From Thermoanaerobaculia bacterium (GTDB lineage Bacteria > Acidobacteriota > Thermoanaerobaculia > Multivoradales > UBA5704), in contig JASLEW010000121.1 in NCBI GenBank assembly GCA_030150965.1, positions 1 through 10,963 on the forward strand: a stretch of 10,963 nucleotides of DNA. Reading direction: 5' to 3'. The position numbers and the translations under genes are program-made. Positions 1 through 7,162 of this stretch are shown here, piece after piece; the stretch's first letter is position 1, and every line of letters starts with the position of its first letter. A model generated the notes under the pieces. It saw only the letters and a list, made by a program, of their open reading frames with translations, made no database searches and was not told where the DNA came from.

Positions 1-1
1 C

Positions 2-463
2 GGCGCCCCGGCGGCCCCGCAACCCGGCGCCGCGGAGTCCGCGGCCGGGACCGCGCCGTCGCCCGCGGCCGGCACCGAAGGGGCGGGCTTCGAGCCCTCC
101 TCCAAGCTCACCGTCCTCGAGCGCATCACGTTCCAGACGGCGCGCGGCGGCACCGACGTGATCCTCTGGGGCAATGGCGACTTCCCGGCATCGTCCTACA
201 CCCGCACCCGGGTCGGCGGCATCGGCGGCCTGCCGGTGCGCGAGGTGGTGCGGTTGATCGGCATCACCCGCCCCTTCTCGCCGCAGCAGATCGCGGTCCG
301 CAGCGCCGAGGTGGCGCAGATCCGCACCGGCTACCACAAGCCGCAGGAGCTGCACGTGGTGATGGACCTCTCGGACCGCGGGGTCCGGGTCACCGGCGTC
401 GAGGCCGGTCCGCACCAGCTCCGCCTGCATCTCGCCGCCGCGGCGGCGGCCGGGGAGCGTTGA
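2..463 (+). CDS. AMIN-domain protein, C-terminal part (5' end outside window)
   Basis: The frame is open from the window edge to TGA at 461-463, giving 153 visible residues. The first ~38 are an Ala/Pro/Gly-rich linker. The rest has the AMIN pattern: a strand pair around VILWGNGDF, an IGGLPVREVVRLIGITRPF segment, then QIRTGYHKPQELHVVMDLSD, matching the family's 'vRvGqh.pe..RvVlDL' ending. AMIN domains are periplasmic or extracellular and bind peptidoglycan; they localise AmiC-type amidases and secretins such as PilQ to the envelope. The protein ends straight after the domain, so no secretin or amidase is fused C-terminally. The next gene on the same strand is a cell-wall amidase lacking its own AMIN domain, so the pair may supply the two halves of an AmiC-like function; that is inference. 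The missing N-terminus could hold a signal peptide or another domain. Confidence 0.75.
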   Translation, partial: GAPAAPQPGAAESAAGTAPSPAAGTEGAGFEPSSKLTVLERITFQTARGGTDVILWGNGDFPASSYTRTRVGGIGGLPVREVVRLIGITRPFSPQQIAVRSAEVAQIRTGYHKPQELHVVMDLSDRGVRVTGVEAGPHQLRLHLAAAAAAGER

Positions 464-658
464 GGGCGCTCGACTGTAGTAGACTTTCCAGCCCTGGAGC
501 GTTTTCCCATGCGGGGTTAGGCCGTTGGCGCTGGTCGCCGCCGGCCGCTGCCGGGCGCCGGTGAGCAGCCGTGGGGTGAAGCCGCCGGCCGGGCGGCCGT
601 CCCTGGGCGCAGGCTCCCGCATCCGGAGGCCTCCGGGTTCTCGGGGATATCGCTGTCG
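464..658. other. Intergenic region upstream of the amidase
   Basis: These 195 bases have no convincing gene. There is an AT-richer patch at 475-488 (TAGTAGACTTT), the best place for a promoter -10 region, but I found no well-spaced -35. A perfect 14-bp palindrome, CCGGAGGCCTCCGG, lies at 623-636, 22 bases before the amidase ATG. GGGGA at 643-647 is a weak ribosome-binding site about 11 bases from that ATG. Palindromes of this size are not rare at such GC content. Confidence 0.3.
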
Positions 659-1702
659 ATGGCCAACGTCGATCGTCTCAAGCGCCGGCTGCTGCGCGAC
701 CTGGTGCAGCAGAACGTGGACCTGATCCACGGTGCCGTGCGTCGGCCGCCCCCCCGCCGCCCCCGACGGCAGCAGTGGATGGCCGCCCTGGTGGTGGTGG
801 CCCTTTCGACCGCTCTCGCCGGTTCCACCCGGCTGCTGCCGACGCTCGGCGCCGCTCCCGATCTCCCGCCCGTTCCCGGCGGGCCGCGGCCGGCCGCCGC
901 CATGCCCGCGGCGGCCGCGACGGCTCCGGCCACCCCGGCTGCCGCGACGGCTGCCGCTGCCGGCGCCGCCGCCCCGCCGCCGATCGATCCGGCGGTGCTG
1001 CCGCTCGCGGTGCACAAGATCGCCATCGACGCCGGCCACGGCGGCGAGAGCCACGGCACCCGCACGCCGCTCGGGCTGCTGGAGAAGGACATCACCTTGG
1101 ACGTCGCCCGCCGCCTGCGCGAGCTGCTGGAGGACCGGCACCTCTTCGAGGTCATCATGACCCGCCAGGACGACAGCGCGGTGCCGCTCGCCGCCCGCGC
1201 CGCGCTCGCCAACCGGCTGGGGGCCGACATCTTCGTGTCGATCCACGTCAACTGGATCGAGAACCGCGCCTCGCGCGGCGTCGAGACCTACTACCTCGGG
1301 CCGACCAACGACCCGTTCCTGAACCGCCTGGCGGCGGCGGAGAACCGCGACTCGGGCTACTCGATGGCGGACATGCATCAGCTGCTGGACCGCATCTACG
1401 CCAGCGTCCGCCAGGACAAGTCCAAGCGTCTGGCGGAGATGGTGCAGAGCGCCCTCTACCGCTCGCTGGGCAAGGTGAACCCGAAGGTCGAGGACCGCGG
1501 CGTCAAGTCGGCGCCGTTCATCGTGCTGCTGTCCACCCAGATGCCGGCCATCCTCGCCGAGGTCTCCTGCCTGTCCAATGCCGAGGAGGCGCAGCTGCTC
1601 GCCAAGCCGCTCTACCGTCAGTACATCGCCGAGTCCCTGGCGGCCGGCCTCACCGCCTACGCCAGCGCCTCCCGCGGCGCCGCCGCGGGTGGCGGCGGCT
1701 AG
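659..1702 (+). CDS. N-acetylmuramoyl-L-alanine amidase (Amidase_3), membrane-anchored
   Basis: A 347-residue zinc amidase that cleaves the bond between N-acetylmuramic acid and the L-alanine of the stem peptide, acting on periplasmic peptidoglycan. Residues 1-39 are basic and cytoplasmic, ~40-57 form one membrane anchor, and ~60-115 are an Ala/Pro-rich linker. The Amidase_3 domain spans ~118-337: IDAGHGG with zinc ligand H127, LLEKD with E142, SIHVNW with H196, and AEVSCLSN with catalytic E301. The stretch at ~223-262 between H196 and E301 (AAENRDSG... to ...KRLAEMVQSAL) sits where AmiB/AmiC carry the helix that blocks the active site until EnvC/NlpD-type activators act. Similar control is possible but unproven. 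There is no AMIN domain, though the preceding gene has one. The ATG at 659 was chosen because the charged N-terminus and TM segment follow naturally; its Shine-Dalgarno is weak. The actin-like gene follows 57 bases downstream. Confidence 0.93.
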   Translation: MANVDRLKRRLLRDLVQQNVDLIHGAVRRPPPRRPRRQQWMAALVVVALSTALAGSTRLLPTLGAAPDLPPVPGGPRPAAAMPAAAATAPATPAAATAAAAGAAAPPPIDPAVLPLAVHKIAIDAGHGGESHGTRTPLGLLEKDITLDVARRLRELLEDRHLFEVIMTRQDDSAVPLAARAALANRLGADIFVSIHVNWIENRASRGVETYYLGPTNDPFLNRLAAAENRDSGYSMADMHQLLDRIYASVRQDKSKRLAEMVQSALYRSLGKVNPKVEDRGVKSAPFIVLLSTQMPAILAEVSCLSNAEEAQLLAKPLYRQYIAESLAAGLTAYASASRGAAAGGGG

Positions 1703-1759
1703 CGCCGGGCCGCCCCGGAGGCCGCCGCCGGCGCACCGCCGAGAAAGGAACCAGACCGC

Positions 1760-2791
1760 ATGTCAGACAGCAAACCCGTCCTCCACGTGGGCATCGACCT
1801 GGGCACATCGCGCAGCTCGATCTCGGCCTCCAACGGCCAGCGGCACGTGGTGGAGAGCTACGTCGGCTGGCCGCTCGACATGGTGGCCCGCAAGGTGCTC
1901 AAGAAGCCGGTGCTGGTCGGCCAGGAGGCGCTCGAGAACCGCTCCATGCTCGACCTGCACCGGCCGCTCGAGCAGGGGCTCATCAAGGACGGCTCGGAGA
2001 AGGACGAGGCGGCAGTGCGCGAGCTGCTCTGGCACCTGCTGTCGCTGGTCGGCGTGGCGCGCGAGACGCGCAACGGCATGCGGGTGCGCGCGGTGGTGGG
2101 GGTGCCGGCCGAGGCGCTGCGGGTCAACAAGCAGAACGTGCGCAAGGCGGTCCAGGACGCGGTGGACAGCCTGATGATCGTGTCGGAGCCGTTCGCCGTG
2201 GCCTACGGCCTGGAGGCGCTGCTGCACACCCTCATCATCGACCTCGGCGCGGGCACCACCGACTTCTGCGTGATGAACGGACGCCTGCCCACCGAGGAGG
2301 ACCAGCGCACCCTCACCCAGGCGGGCGATTGGGTGGACGACCAGCTCTCCCGCCTCACCCGCGAGCGCTTCCCGGATGCGCGCTTCTCCATCCACATGGT
2401 CCGCGCCTGGAAGGAGGAGTCGGGCTTCGTCGGTCCGGTGCGCAGCCCGGTGATGGTGACCGTGCCGGTCAACGGCAAGCCGACGCAGATCGACATCACC
2501 CAGGAGATGCGCCAGGCCTGCGAGGGGCTGCTGCCGCCGGTCGCCGAGTCGATGCTCGACCTGCTGTCGCGGGTGCAGCCGGAGTACCAGGAGAAGGTGC
2601 GCAACAACATCGTGGTCTCCGGCGGCACCGGCCTGATCCGCGGCCTCGGCCCGCGCCTGGAGCAGGAGCTGGCGGCGGTCGGCGGCGGCAAGGTCAAGGT
2701 GGTGAAGGACCCGGTGTTCGTGGGCTCGGACGGCGGCCTGTCGATCGCCCTCGACGCGCCGGACGCCGACTGGGAGAAGCTCGGCGCCTGA
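1760..2791 (+). CDS. MamK-like bacterial actin homologue (filament-forming ATPase)
   Basis: A 343-residue actin/Hsp70-fold protein. Phosphate-1 loop: GIDLGTSRSS (11-20). Connect region: VVGVPA (112-117). Then VSEPFAVAYGL (141-151), phosphate-2: IIDLGAGTTDF (159-169), and adenosine motif: VVSGGTGLIRGL (~265-276). The whole chain, including GWPLD, VGQEALENRSMLDL, RPLEQG, QPEYQ..V..NIV.SGG and VKDP.F.G, matches my memory of magnetosome MamK rather than MreB, ParM or FtsA. E143 and D161 fall at the same numbers as the ATPase residues reported for AMB-1 MamK. MamK polymerises into cytoplasmic filaments that position magnetosomes, but MamK-family proteins also occur in non-magnetotactic bacteria, where their role is unclear. 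AAGGA at 1745-1749, ten bases before the ATG, is a good ribosome-binding site. It probably shares a transcript with the amidase, suggesting an envelope or cell-shape role here (inference). I leave the symbol blank because magnetosome function is not supported. Confidence 0.88.
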   Translation: MSDSKPVLHVGIDLGTSRSSISASNGQRHVVESYVGWPLDMVARKVLKKPVLVGQEALENRSMLDLHRPLEQGLIKDGSEKDEAAVRELLWHLLSLVGVARETRNGMRVRAVVGVPAEALRVNKQNVRKAVQDAVDSLMIVSEPFAVAYGLEALLHTLIIDLGAGTTDFCVMNGRLPTEEDQRTLTQAGDWVDDQLSRLTRERFPDARFSIHMVRAWKEESGFVGPVRSPVMVTVPVNGKPTQIDITQEMRQACEGLLPPVAESMLDLLSRVQPEYQEKVRNNIVVSGGTGLIRGLGPRLEQELAAVGGGKVKVVKDPVFVGSDGGLSIALDAPDADWEKLGA

Positions 2792-2877
2792 GCGGACGCG
2801 GCCTGCGGGGCGGGTCGCCGGGACGCGCCTGAGCGGCCGGGGCCTGCGGGGCGGATTGCCGGCAAGCGCCTGAGCGG
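2784..2877. repeat. 41-bp tandem direct repeat across the mamK-like stop codon
   Basis: The 12-mer GCGCCTGAGCGG recurs at 2784, 2825 and 2866, exactly 41 bases apart. The first two full units (2784-2824, 2825-2865) are near-identical, also sharing GGCCTGCGGGGCGG; the third diverges after ~15 bases. The first copy contains the last codons and TGA (2789-2791) of the actin-like gene, so the array grew out of the gene's 3' end into the convergent intergenic space. Confidence 0.85.
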
Positions 2878-2929
2878 CCGGCAGAGGCGCGGGCACCTGG
2901 GCGGCCGCGGGCACGGCGCCGAGAGGCGG

Positions 2930-2955
2930 CTGGGCCAGCCGGCGCCCAGGCCCAG
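2930..2955. other. GC-rich hairpin between convergent genes
   Basis: CTGGGCC (2930-2936) and GGCCCAG (2949-2955) form a perfect 7-bp stem with a 12-base loop, between the 3' end of the actin-like gene and the 3' end of the opposing HExxH gene. Neither strand has a following T-run, so it is not a canonical intrinsic terminator. It may impede converging polymerases. Otherwise the 186-base gap (2792-2977) holds only the 41-bp repeat. Confidence 0.3.
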
Positions 2956-2977
2956 AGCGCCAGGCGTCGAGCAAGCT

Positions 2978-4087
2978 TCAGCGTCCCGGCTCTCGCGGTG
3001 GGCTCGCCGGCGGAGGCGGCGGCGCGGTCAGCGGCGGCTGGCCCAGGGCGGTCGCCGTCACGGCGCCGGCGCCGTAGGTGAGCAGCGCCCAGGCCAGGCC
3101 CGCCAGGCACGCGAGCAGCACGCCGGCCCACAGGCGGCCGTGTGGCGGCACGGTGGTGTGTGCCGTGCTCGCCGTGCTCGCCGGGTTCGGCGACTTCGGT
3201 GGGCTCGCCGGGCTCGCCGAGCTTGCCGAGTTCGCCGGGTTCGGCAGGCTCGCCGAGTTCGCTGGGTTCGGCAGGCTCGCCGAGTTCGCTGGGTTCGGCA
3301 GGCTCGCCGAGTTCGCCGGCTTCGCTGGCTTCGGTAGGTTCGCCGAGGTCGGAGGGCTGGCCGCGATGGCGTCGAGCCGCAGTCCCAGGTCGTCGCCGCG
3401 CAGCAGCGTCCGCGCCGCCGGGCTGCTCCACGGCGCCAGCCGCGTGACCAGGATCGAGCCGATCTCGTAGGCGTCGCCGGTGAGCGACAGAAACGGCGCG
3501 AGCGCCACCGGCAGCGCGGCGCCGAAGAGCACGGCGCGCCGGGCATGCGTCCCGCGCCGGGCGCCGGCCCTGCCCGGCCCGCCGGGTGCGCCGGCCGTGG
3601 GAGGTGGGAGTGCCGGCATCGCGCGGCCGTCGCGGTGGCCGGGTTCCTGGCCGGTTCCGCGGCTCCCGGCGCCCTGGGCGCTCCTGGCGGCGCGGCGCAG
3701 CCACCACACCCCGGGGAACACGGTCAGCAGGTAGGGGCCGAGGTCGGTCGCCAGGTACACGAGGTCGCTGCCGCGGGTGTCGAAGCCCGCCAGGCGGCCG
3801 GCATAGGCCCCCCCGGCGGCGACGAACGGCAGCAGGCGCGCCAGGAGGGCGCCGCCGTAGAGCGGCGCGATCTGGAGCCGCGTCACCTCGCCGCCGGCGA
3901 GCCGGCAGGCCGCGGCGTGCAGCAGCTCGTGAACCGGCACGTAGAGCCACCAGCCGGCGAGCATCCCGCCGCCCAGCCAGGCCAGCGCCGGCCACCCCCC
4001 TTCCAGGCAGCGCTCCAGGCCGTGCCAGGCATCGGCCGCCGGCCGCAGCAGCGCCCTCGCCGCGCCGCGGGCGGGGCCCCGCTTCAC
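2978..4087 (-). CDS. Polytopic membrane protein with HExxH zinc-peptidase motif (M50-like), repeat-containing
   Basis: Not recognised as a named family. The 369-residue protein starts at GTG (4087-4085). A first hydrophobic segment at ~33-52 runs into VHELLHAAACRLAGGEV, an HExxH zinc motif (H53, E54, H57) embedded in the membrane, as in site-2-type M50 proteases. More hydrophobic segments follow: ~80-100, ~110-130 (LVYLATDLGPYLLTVFPGVWW) and ~190-210, with a final one near 320-340. The DLGPYLLTVFPG stretch might replace the M50 second motif, but the classic PxxxLDG is absent, so proteolysis is unproven. Between the last two hydrophobic segments lies a hydrophilic array of 9-residue repeats (NPANSASLP type), then an Arg/Pro-rich tail. 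The GTG overlaps the phosphatase stop by four bases (GTGA) with no Shine-Dalgarno of its own, so translation is probably coupled. Possible roles are intramembrane proteolysis or an inactive relative. Confidence 0.68.
   Translation of the reverse strand: MKRGPARGAARALLRPAADAWHGLERCLEGGWPALAWLGGGMLAGWWLYVPVHELLHAAACRLAGGEVTRLQIAPLYGGALLARLLPFVAAGGAYAGRLAGFDTRGSDLVYLATDLGPYLLTVFPGVWWLRRAARSAQGAGSRGTGQEPGHRDGRAMPALPPPTAGAPGGPGRAGARRGTHARRAVLFGAALPVALAPFLSLTGDAYEIGSILVTRLAPWSSPAARTLLRGDDLGLRLDAIAASPPTSANLPKPAKPANSASLPNPANSASLPNPANSASLPNPANSASSASPASPPKSPNPASTASTAHTTVPPHGRLWAGVLLACLAGLAWALLTYGAGAVTATALGQPPLTAPPPPPASPPREPGR
3165..3353. repeat. 9-bp degenerate tandem array (21 units) with a 27-bp higher-order repeat, in frame
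   Basis: On the + strand, 21 consecutive 9-mers of the form GRSTTCGCC/GGGTTCGGC/AGGCTCGCC run without interruption. Within them a 27-bp unit (three 9-mers) is repeated three times at 3228-3254, 3255-3281 and 3282-3308; the last two copies are identical and the first differs by one base. The period is a multiple of three, so length changes keep the - strand gene in frame and add or remove blocks of nine residues (NPANSASLP). It also keeps other frames stop-free, creating long spurious ORFs on both strands. Confidence 0.92.
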
Positions 4088-5619
4088 GAGGAGGGCTCGC
4101 CATCCGGCGGCGGCCGCCGGGCGCCCGCCGCCCGTGGCGGGTCCGGCGCCGGAGTCTGCCCGGAGGGCTCCGGCGCGGCGCTCTCCGCCGCGCCGGCAGA
4201 TCGCGGGCCGGTGGGTGAAGCGCGCTCACGGATGGCCTTCGCCATGGCCGCGACAGCCGCGACCCGATCCGCGGCGGGCGAGAGAGCGGGGGCGGGCGGT
4301 GCGCCGGGCGGCGCCTGGGGACCGGCCGCCGCGCCTGGCGACGTCATGCCGCCGGGCGCCGGTCCGGTTTGTACGGCCCCAGGTCCGCTCGGCGTGGCCG
4401 GCGCCGGCGCCGCGCCGGCCGCCGGGTCGCGGGCCATCACCAGGAGGGTCAGGTCGTCGCGCAGCGGCTCCTGCGTCACGTGGGTGTCGAAGGCGGCGAG
4501 GATGCGGTCGTGCAGCACCTGCGGCGTGCCGCCGGCCACGGTGAGCGCGGCGATGCGGCTGTAGCCGAAGGCCTCGGCCTGGCGGTCCACCGCCTCGGCC
4601 AGGCCGTCGGTGTAGAGCAGCAGCAGGTCGCCGGGAGCGAGCGTCAACGTCTGCGGCTCCGGCGCCAGCTCGGGGCGCACGCCGAGCGGCAGGCCCCCCT
4701 GCCCCAGCTCCTCCAGCCGGCCGTCGGCGCGGCGCAGCAGCGGGAACGGATGGCCGGCGTTGATCGTCTCCAGCTCGCCGGTGGCCGGGGTGAGCAGGGC
4801 GTAGAACACGGTCATGAAGGTGCGCCGCGTGCCGGTGCGGAAGAGGGTGCGGTTGAGCAGCTTCAGCACGTGGCGCGGGTCGGGGTCGAGGTCGAGCGCC
4901 GTCTTCAGGGTGGCGTTGGCGATCGCCATCACCAGCCCGGCGGCCATGCCGTGACCGCTGGCGTCGCCGACCATCAGCGCCACCCGGCCGTCGGGCAGGG
5001 TGATCACCTCGTAGTAGTCGCCGCCCACCTCGTTGGCGGTGCGGTAGGAGTGGGCGAACCGGTACCCGGGCAGCTCGATCGCCCCGTGCGGCAGGAGCTC
5101 GGACTGCAGCTCGCGCGCCACCTCCAGCTCGTCGCGCACGCGGATGCGATCCACCAGCTCCAGGGCGAGGAGGAAGACGAGGATCGCGACGCTCACCAGG
5201 AACCAGAAGGGCGAGAAGTCGACGCTGATGTGGGTGAGGCGGCCGTGGCTCTCCCTGGTGTAGGTGGCGTTGTTGGACATCAGCGCCATGACCACGAAGA
5301 GCAGCGACAGGGCGAAGAGCATGCGCCGCGCCGGCGTCAGCTTGTAGGACAGGCCGAGGAAGAAGAGGCGGGCGCGGAAGCCCAGCCGCTTGGCGCGGCC
5401 GGTGGGCTCCGGCTCGTGGGCATGGTCGCGGGTGAGGACCGAGTAGGCGCTGGCGGCGTCGCGGTGGAAGAGCCGCTTGACCTCGTGGGTGCTGAGGCCG
5501 GCGGTGTACTCGCGCACGAACGCCCCCAGCCGCCGGCAGCGGTCGCTCCAGGTCGTCCTGGCGCGGCCCTGGGCCTGGCGGCGGAGCCGGCGCTCCCGGC
5601 GGTCCTTGCGCTTGCCCAT
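4084..5619 (-). CDS. Membrane-bound SpoIIE/PP2C-family serine/threonine phosphatase
   Basis: A 511-residue phosphatase of the metal-dependent SpoIIE (RsbU-like) family, which dephosphorylates Ser/Thr on regulators such as anti-anti-sigma factors. Residues 1-98 are highly basic then amphipathic; two TM helices lie at ~101-114 and ~137-154, with a short loop between. A linker VRDELEVARELQSELLP (161-177), typical before this domain, leads into the catalytic domain ~165-397: EVGGDYYE with D201, VGDASGHG with D219, INAGHPFP, LYTDGL with D338, and RDDLT with D388/D389. All metal-binding aspartates appear present. Residues ~399-511 are an Ala/Pro/Gly-rich tail of unknown role. I start at ATG 5619 rather than further upstream: it lies one base after the acyltransferase stop (TGAGATG) and begins MGKRKDRR; the longer version only adds low-complexity residues. 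No anti-sigma, STAS or kinase gene is visible, so its substrate is unknown. Confidence 0.92.
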   Translation of the reverse strand: MGKRKDRRERRLRRQAQGRARTTWSDRCRRLGAFVREYTAGLSTHEVKRLFHRDAASAYSVLTRDHAHEPEPTGRAKRLGFRARLFFLGLSYKLTPARRMLFALSLLFVVMALMSNNATYTRESHGRLTHISVDFSPFWFLVSVAILVFLLALELVDRIRVRDELEVARELQSELLPHGAIELPGYRFAHSYRTANEVGGDYYEVITLPDGRVALMVGDASGHGMAAGLVMAIANATLKTALDLDPDPRHVLKLLNRTLFRTGTRRTFMTVFYALLTPATGELETINAGHPFPLLRRADGRLEELGQGGLPLGVRPELAPEPQTLTLAPGDLLLLYTDGLAEAVDRQAEAFGYSRIAALTVAGGTPQVLHDRILAAFDTHVTQEPLRDDLTLLVMARDPAAGAAPAPATPSGPGAVQTGPAPGGMTSPGAAAGPQAPPGAPPAPALSPAADRVAAVAAMAKAIRERASPTGPRSAGAAESAAPEPSGQTPAPDPPRAAGARRPPPDGEPSS

Positions 5620-5620
5620 C

Positions 5621-7081
5621 TCAGCGAACGGATACGGCGGCGGCGGGGGCGAGTTGCGGCGCGGCGGCGAAGTGGGCGATGGAGTTGGCGTAGTAGCGCA
5701 GCAGCCCCATCTCCTCCGGGCGCGCCGCATAGAGGCCGTCGCGGCAGTCGACCAGGTGGCGCAGGGTGAGCATGCGCAGGCCCGCCTCGATGGCGTAATC
5801 CTGATCGCGGCGTGGCACGTAGACGTGGGCGCCGGCCGCGCTCAGCGCCGCCTGGAGCTCGCAGGCGGCGGCCTTGAGCTCCAGCTCCGAGAGCGCCCCG
5901 CCGCCCTCCTCGGCGTGCGCCACGAAGACGCTCGCCACCAGCGCCACCGGCACCACCGGCACCGCCGCCCCGACCGCCGTCATCAGCTCGGCGCCGAGCG
6001 CCGCGAGGTGCGGCGCGTGCGCCGCGGGCGGCAGCGTCCGCAGGTCGAGCCGGCGCTCGCCGAGCCAGGCGCGCATCGAGATCGGCGGCCCGAAGGCCAC
6101 GCAGGCGTAGCCGAAGCGGTGCCAGCGGGCGCGCGCCGCGAGCCGCAGCTGGCCGGCGGCGAAGCGCAGGGTGGTGGCGGCGGCATGGAGCGGGCCCCGC
6201 CGCGGCGCGTCCGCCGGCGCGGCGCCGAGCAGCAGGGTGCGGTCCTCCAGGGTGCGGTCGTAGTTGATGCCGACCGGCACGAACACCAGGTCGCGCTCGC
6301 CGCCCGGGTCGAAGGTGCGCAGCATGTAGCCGAGCAGGCCGAGCTTGGGCGGGCGCAGGCGGCCGTCGCGCGACAGGCCGCCCTCCGGGTAGACCGCCTG
6401 GGTGACGCCGGCCGCGGTGGCCATCTGGATGTAGCGCTCCAGCACCCGCCGGTAGAGCGGGTCGCCCGAGCTGCGCCGCACGAAGTAGGCGCCGGTGGCG
6501 CGGATCAGGGTCTGGAGCGGCCAGATGCGCGCCCATTCGCCGACCGCGTAGGAGAGCGCCGTGCGGTCGGCGGCCAGGTAGGCGACCAGCACGTAGTCCA
6601 TGTTGCTGCGGTGATTCATCAGGAACACCACGGTGGATTCGGCGGGCACGGCGGCCAGGCTCTCCTGGTCGACCGCCGCCAGGCGCACGCGGTAGAGCAG
6701 GCGCGCCACCCGGCGCGACACCCAGTAGCCGAGCCGGAAGTAGAAGTAGGCGTTGAACGCCGGCACGATCTCGCGCGCGTAGCGCCCGACCTCGGCCGCG
6801 ACCACCTCGCGCGGCAGGCGGCGCTCGCGGGCGCAGGCGTCGATCGCCTGGAGCACCGCCGGGTCGTAGAGCAGGCGGTCGATCAGCACCCGCCGGCGGG
6901 TGCGCTGGAACGGCTGGATGCGCAGGGCCAGGCGAGTGTTGAGCTCGTCGATGACGCGGTTGATCCGCCGTCCGAGGTACCAGCGCACGCTGGGCACCAG
7001 CAGGCGGTCCAGGGCGGCCCAGCCGGCGAGCGCGAGCAGCACCAGGAGCAGCCAGAGCGGCAACGCGACACGAGTGGTCAT
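5621..7081 (-). CDS. PlsB/GPAT-like membrane acyltransferase
   Basis: A 486-residue member of the glycerol-3-phosphate/lysophosphatidate acyltransferase superfamily, which moves acyl chains onto glycerol-phosphate or related lipids at the inner membrane. An N-terminal TM helix (~5-23) precedes a helical region with a conserved-looking FNAYFYFRLGYW stretch. The four motifs are clear: I NHRSNMDY (catalytic H157 and D162), II GAYFVRR (197-203), III YPEGGLSRDG (231-240), and IV VPVGINYD (~258-265). The length lies between PlsC (~250) and PlsB (~800); motifs II-III look more PlsB-like. The region after ~265 is long and could set specificity. The start is uncertain: ATG 7081 is used because the TM follows directly; ATG 7102 (seven residues longer) is equally possible, and 7141 is less likely. 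It is the first gene of the operon, one base from the phosphatase. The substrate could be lipid A-like, phospholipid or other. Confidence 0.88.
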   Translation of the reverse strand: MTTRVALPLWLLLVLLALAGWAALDRLLVPSVRWYLGRRINRVIDELNTRLALRIQPFQRTRRRVLIDRLLYDPAVLQAIDACARERRLPREVVAAEVGRYAREIVPAFNAYFYFRLGYWVSRRVARLLYRVRLAAVDQESLAAVPAESTVVFLMNHRSNMDYVLVAYLAADRTALSYAVGEWARIWPLQTLIRATGAYFVRRSSGDPLYRRVLERYIQMATAAGVTQAVYPEGGLSRDGRLRPPKLGLLGYMLRTFDPGGERDLVFVPVGINYDRTLEDRTLLLGAAPADAPRRGPLHAAATTLRFAAGQLRLAARARWHRFGYACVAFGPPISMRAWLGERRLDLRTLPPAAHAPHLAALGAELMTAVGAAVPVVPVALVASVFVAHAEEGGGALSELELKAAACELQAALSAAGAHVYVPRRDQDYAIEAGLRMLTLRHLVDCRDGLYAARPEEMGLLRYYANSIAHFAAAPQLAPAAAVSVR

Positions 7082-7162
7082 CGGCAAGGGTCCCGGCTCC
7101 ATTATCCACGGGAACCGGGCACGGGCTCCGCAATTGCCCATCGGGCAGGCGGGTCCTGAGAG

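Noticed and set aside
1760..2791. A magnetosome island
   Set aside because: Only the MamK-like gene is present; none of mamA, B, E, I, L, M, O, P or Q is recognisable in the window.
775..2832. 685-residue + strand open frame across the amidase and actin-like genes
   Set aside because: It is the out-of-frame shadow of two clearly recognisable genes; its translation is Arg/Gly/Ala-rich without motifs.
3165..3353. Possible CRISPR-like array
   Set aside because: There are no spacers: the units are contiguous, degenerate 9-mers inside a coding frame.
3078..3470. + strand frames through the repeat array (FAGFGRLAE-type repeats)
   Set aside because: A repeat with a period divisible by three stays open in several frames. 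The - strand frame has the HExxH motif, TM segments and operon spacing, so it is the coding one.
5620..5730. Longer start for the phosphatase (ATG at 5730)
   Set aside because: It would overlap the acyltransferase by over 100 bases and adds only Pro/Arg-rich low-complexity residues; ATG 5619 follows the upstream stop by one base.
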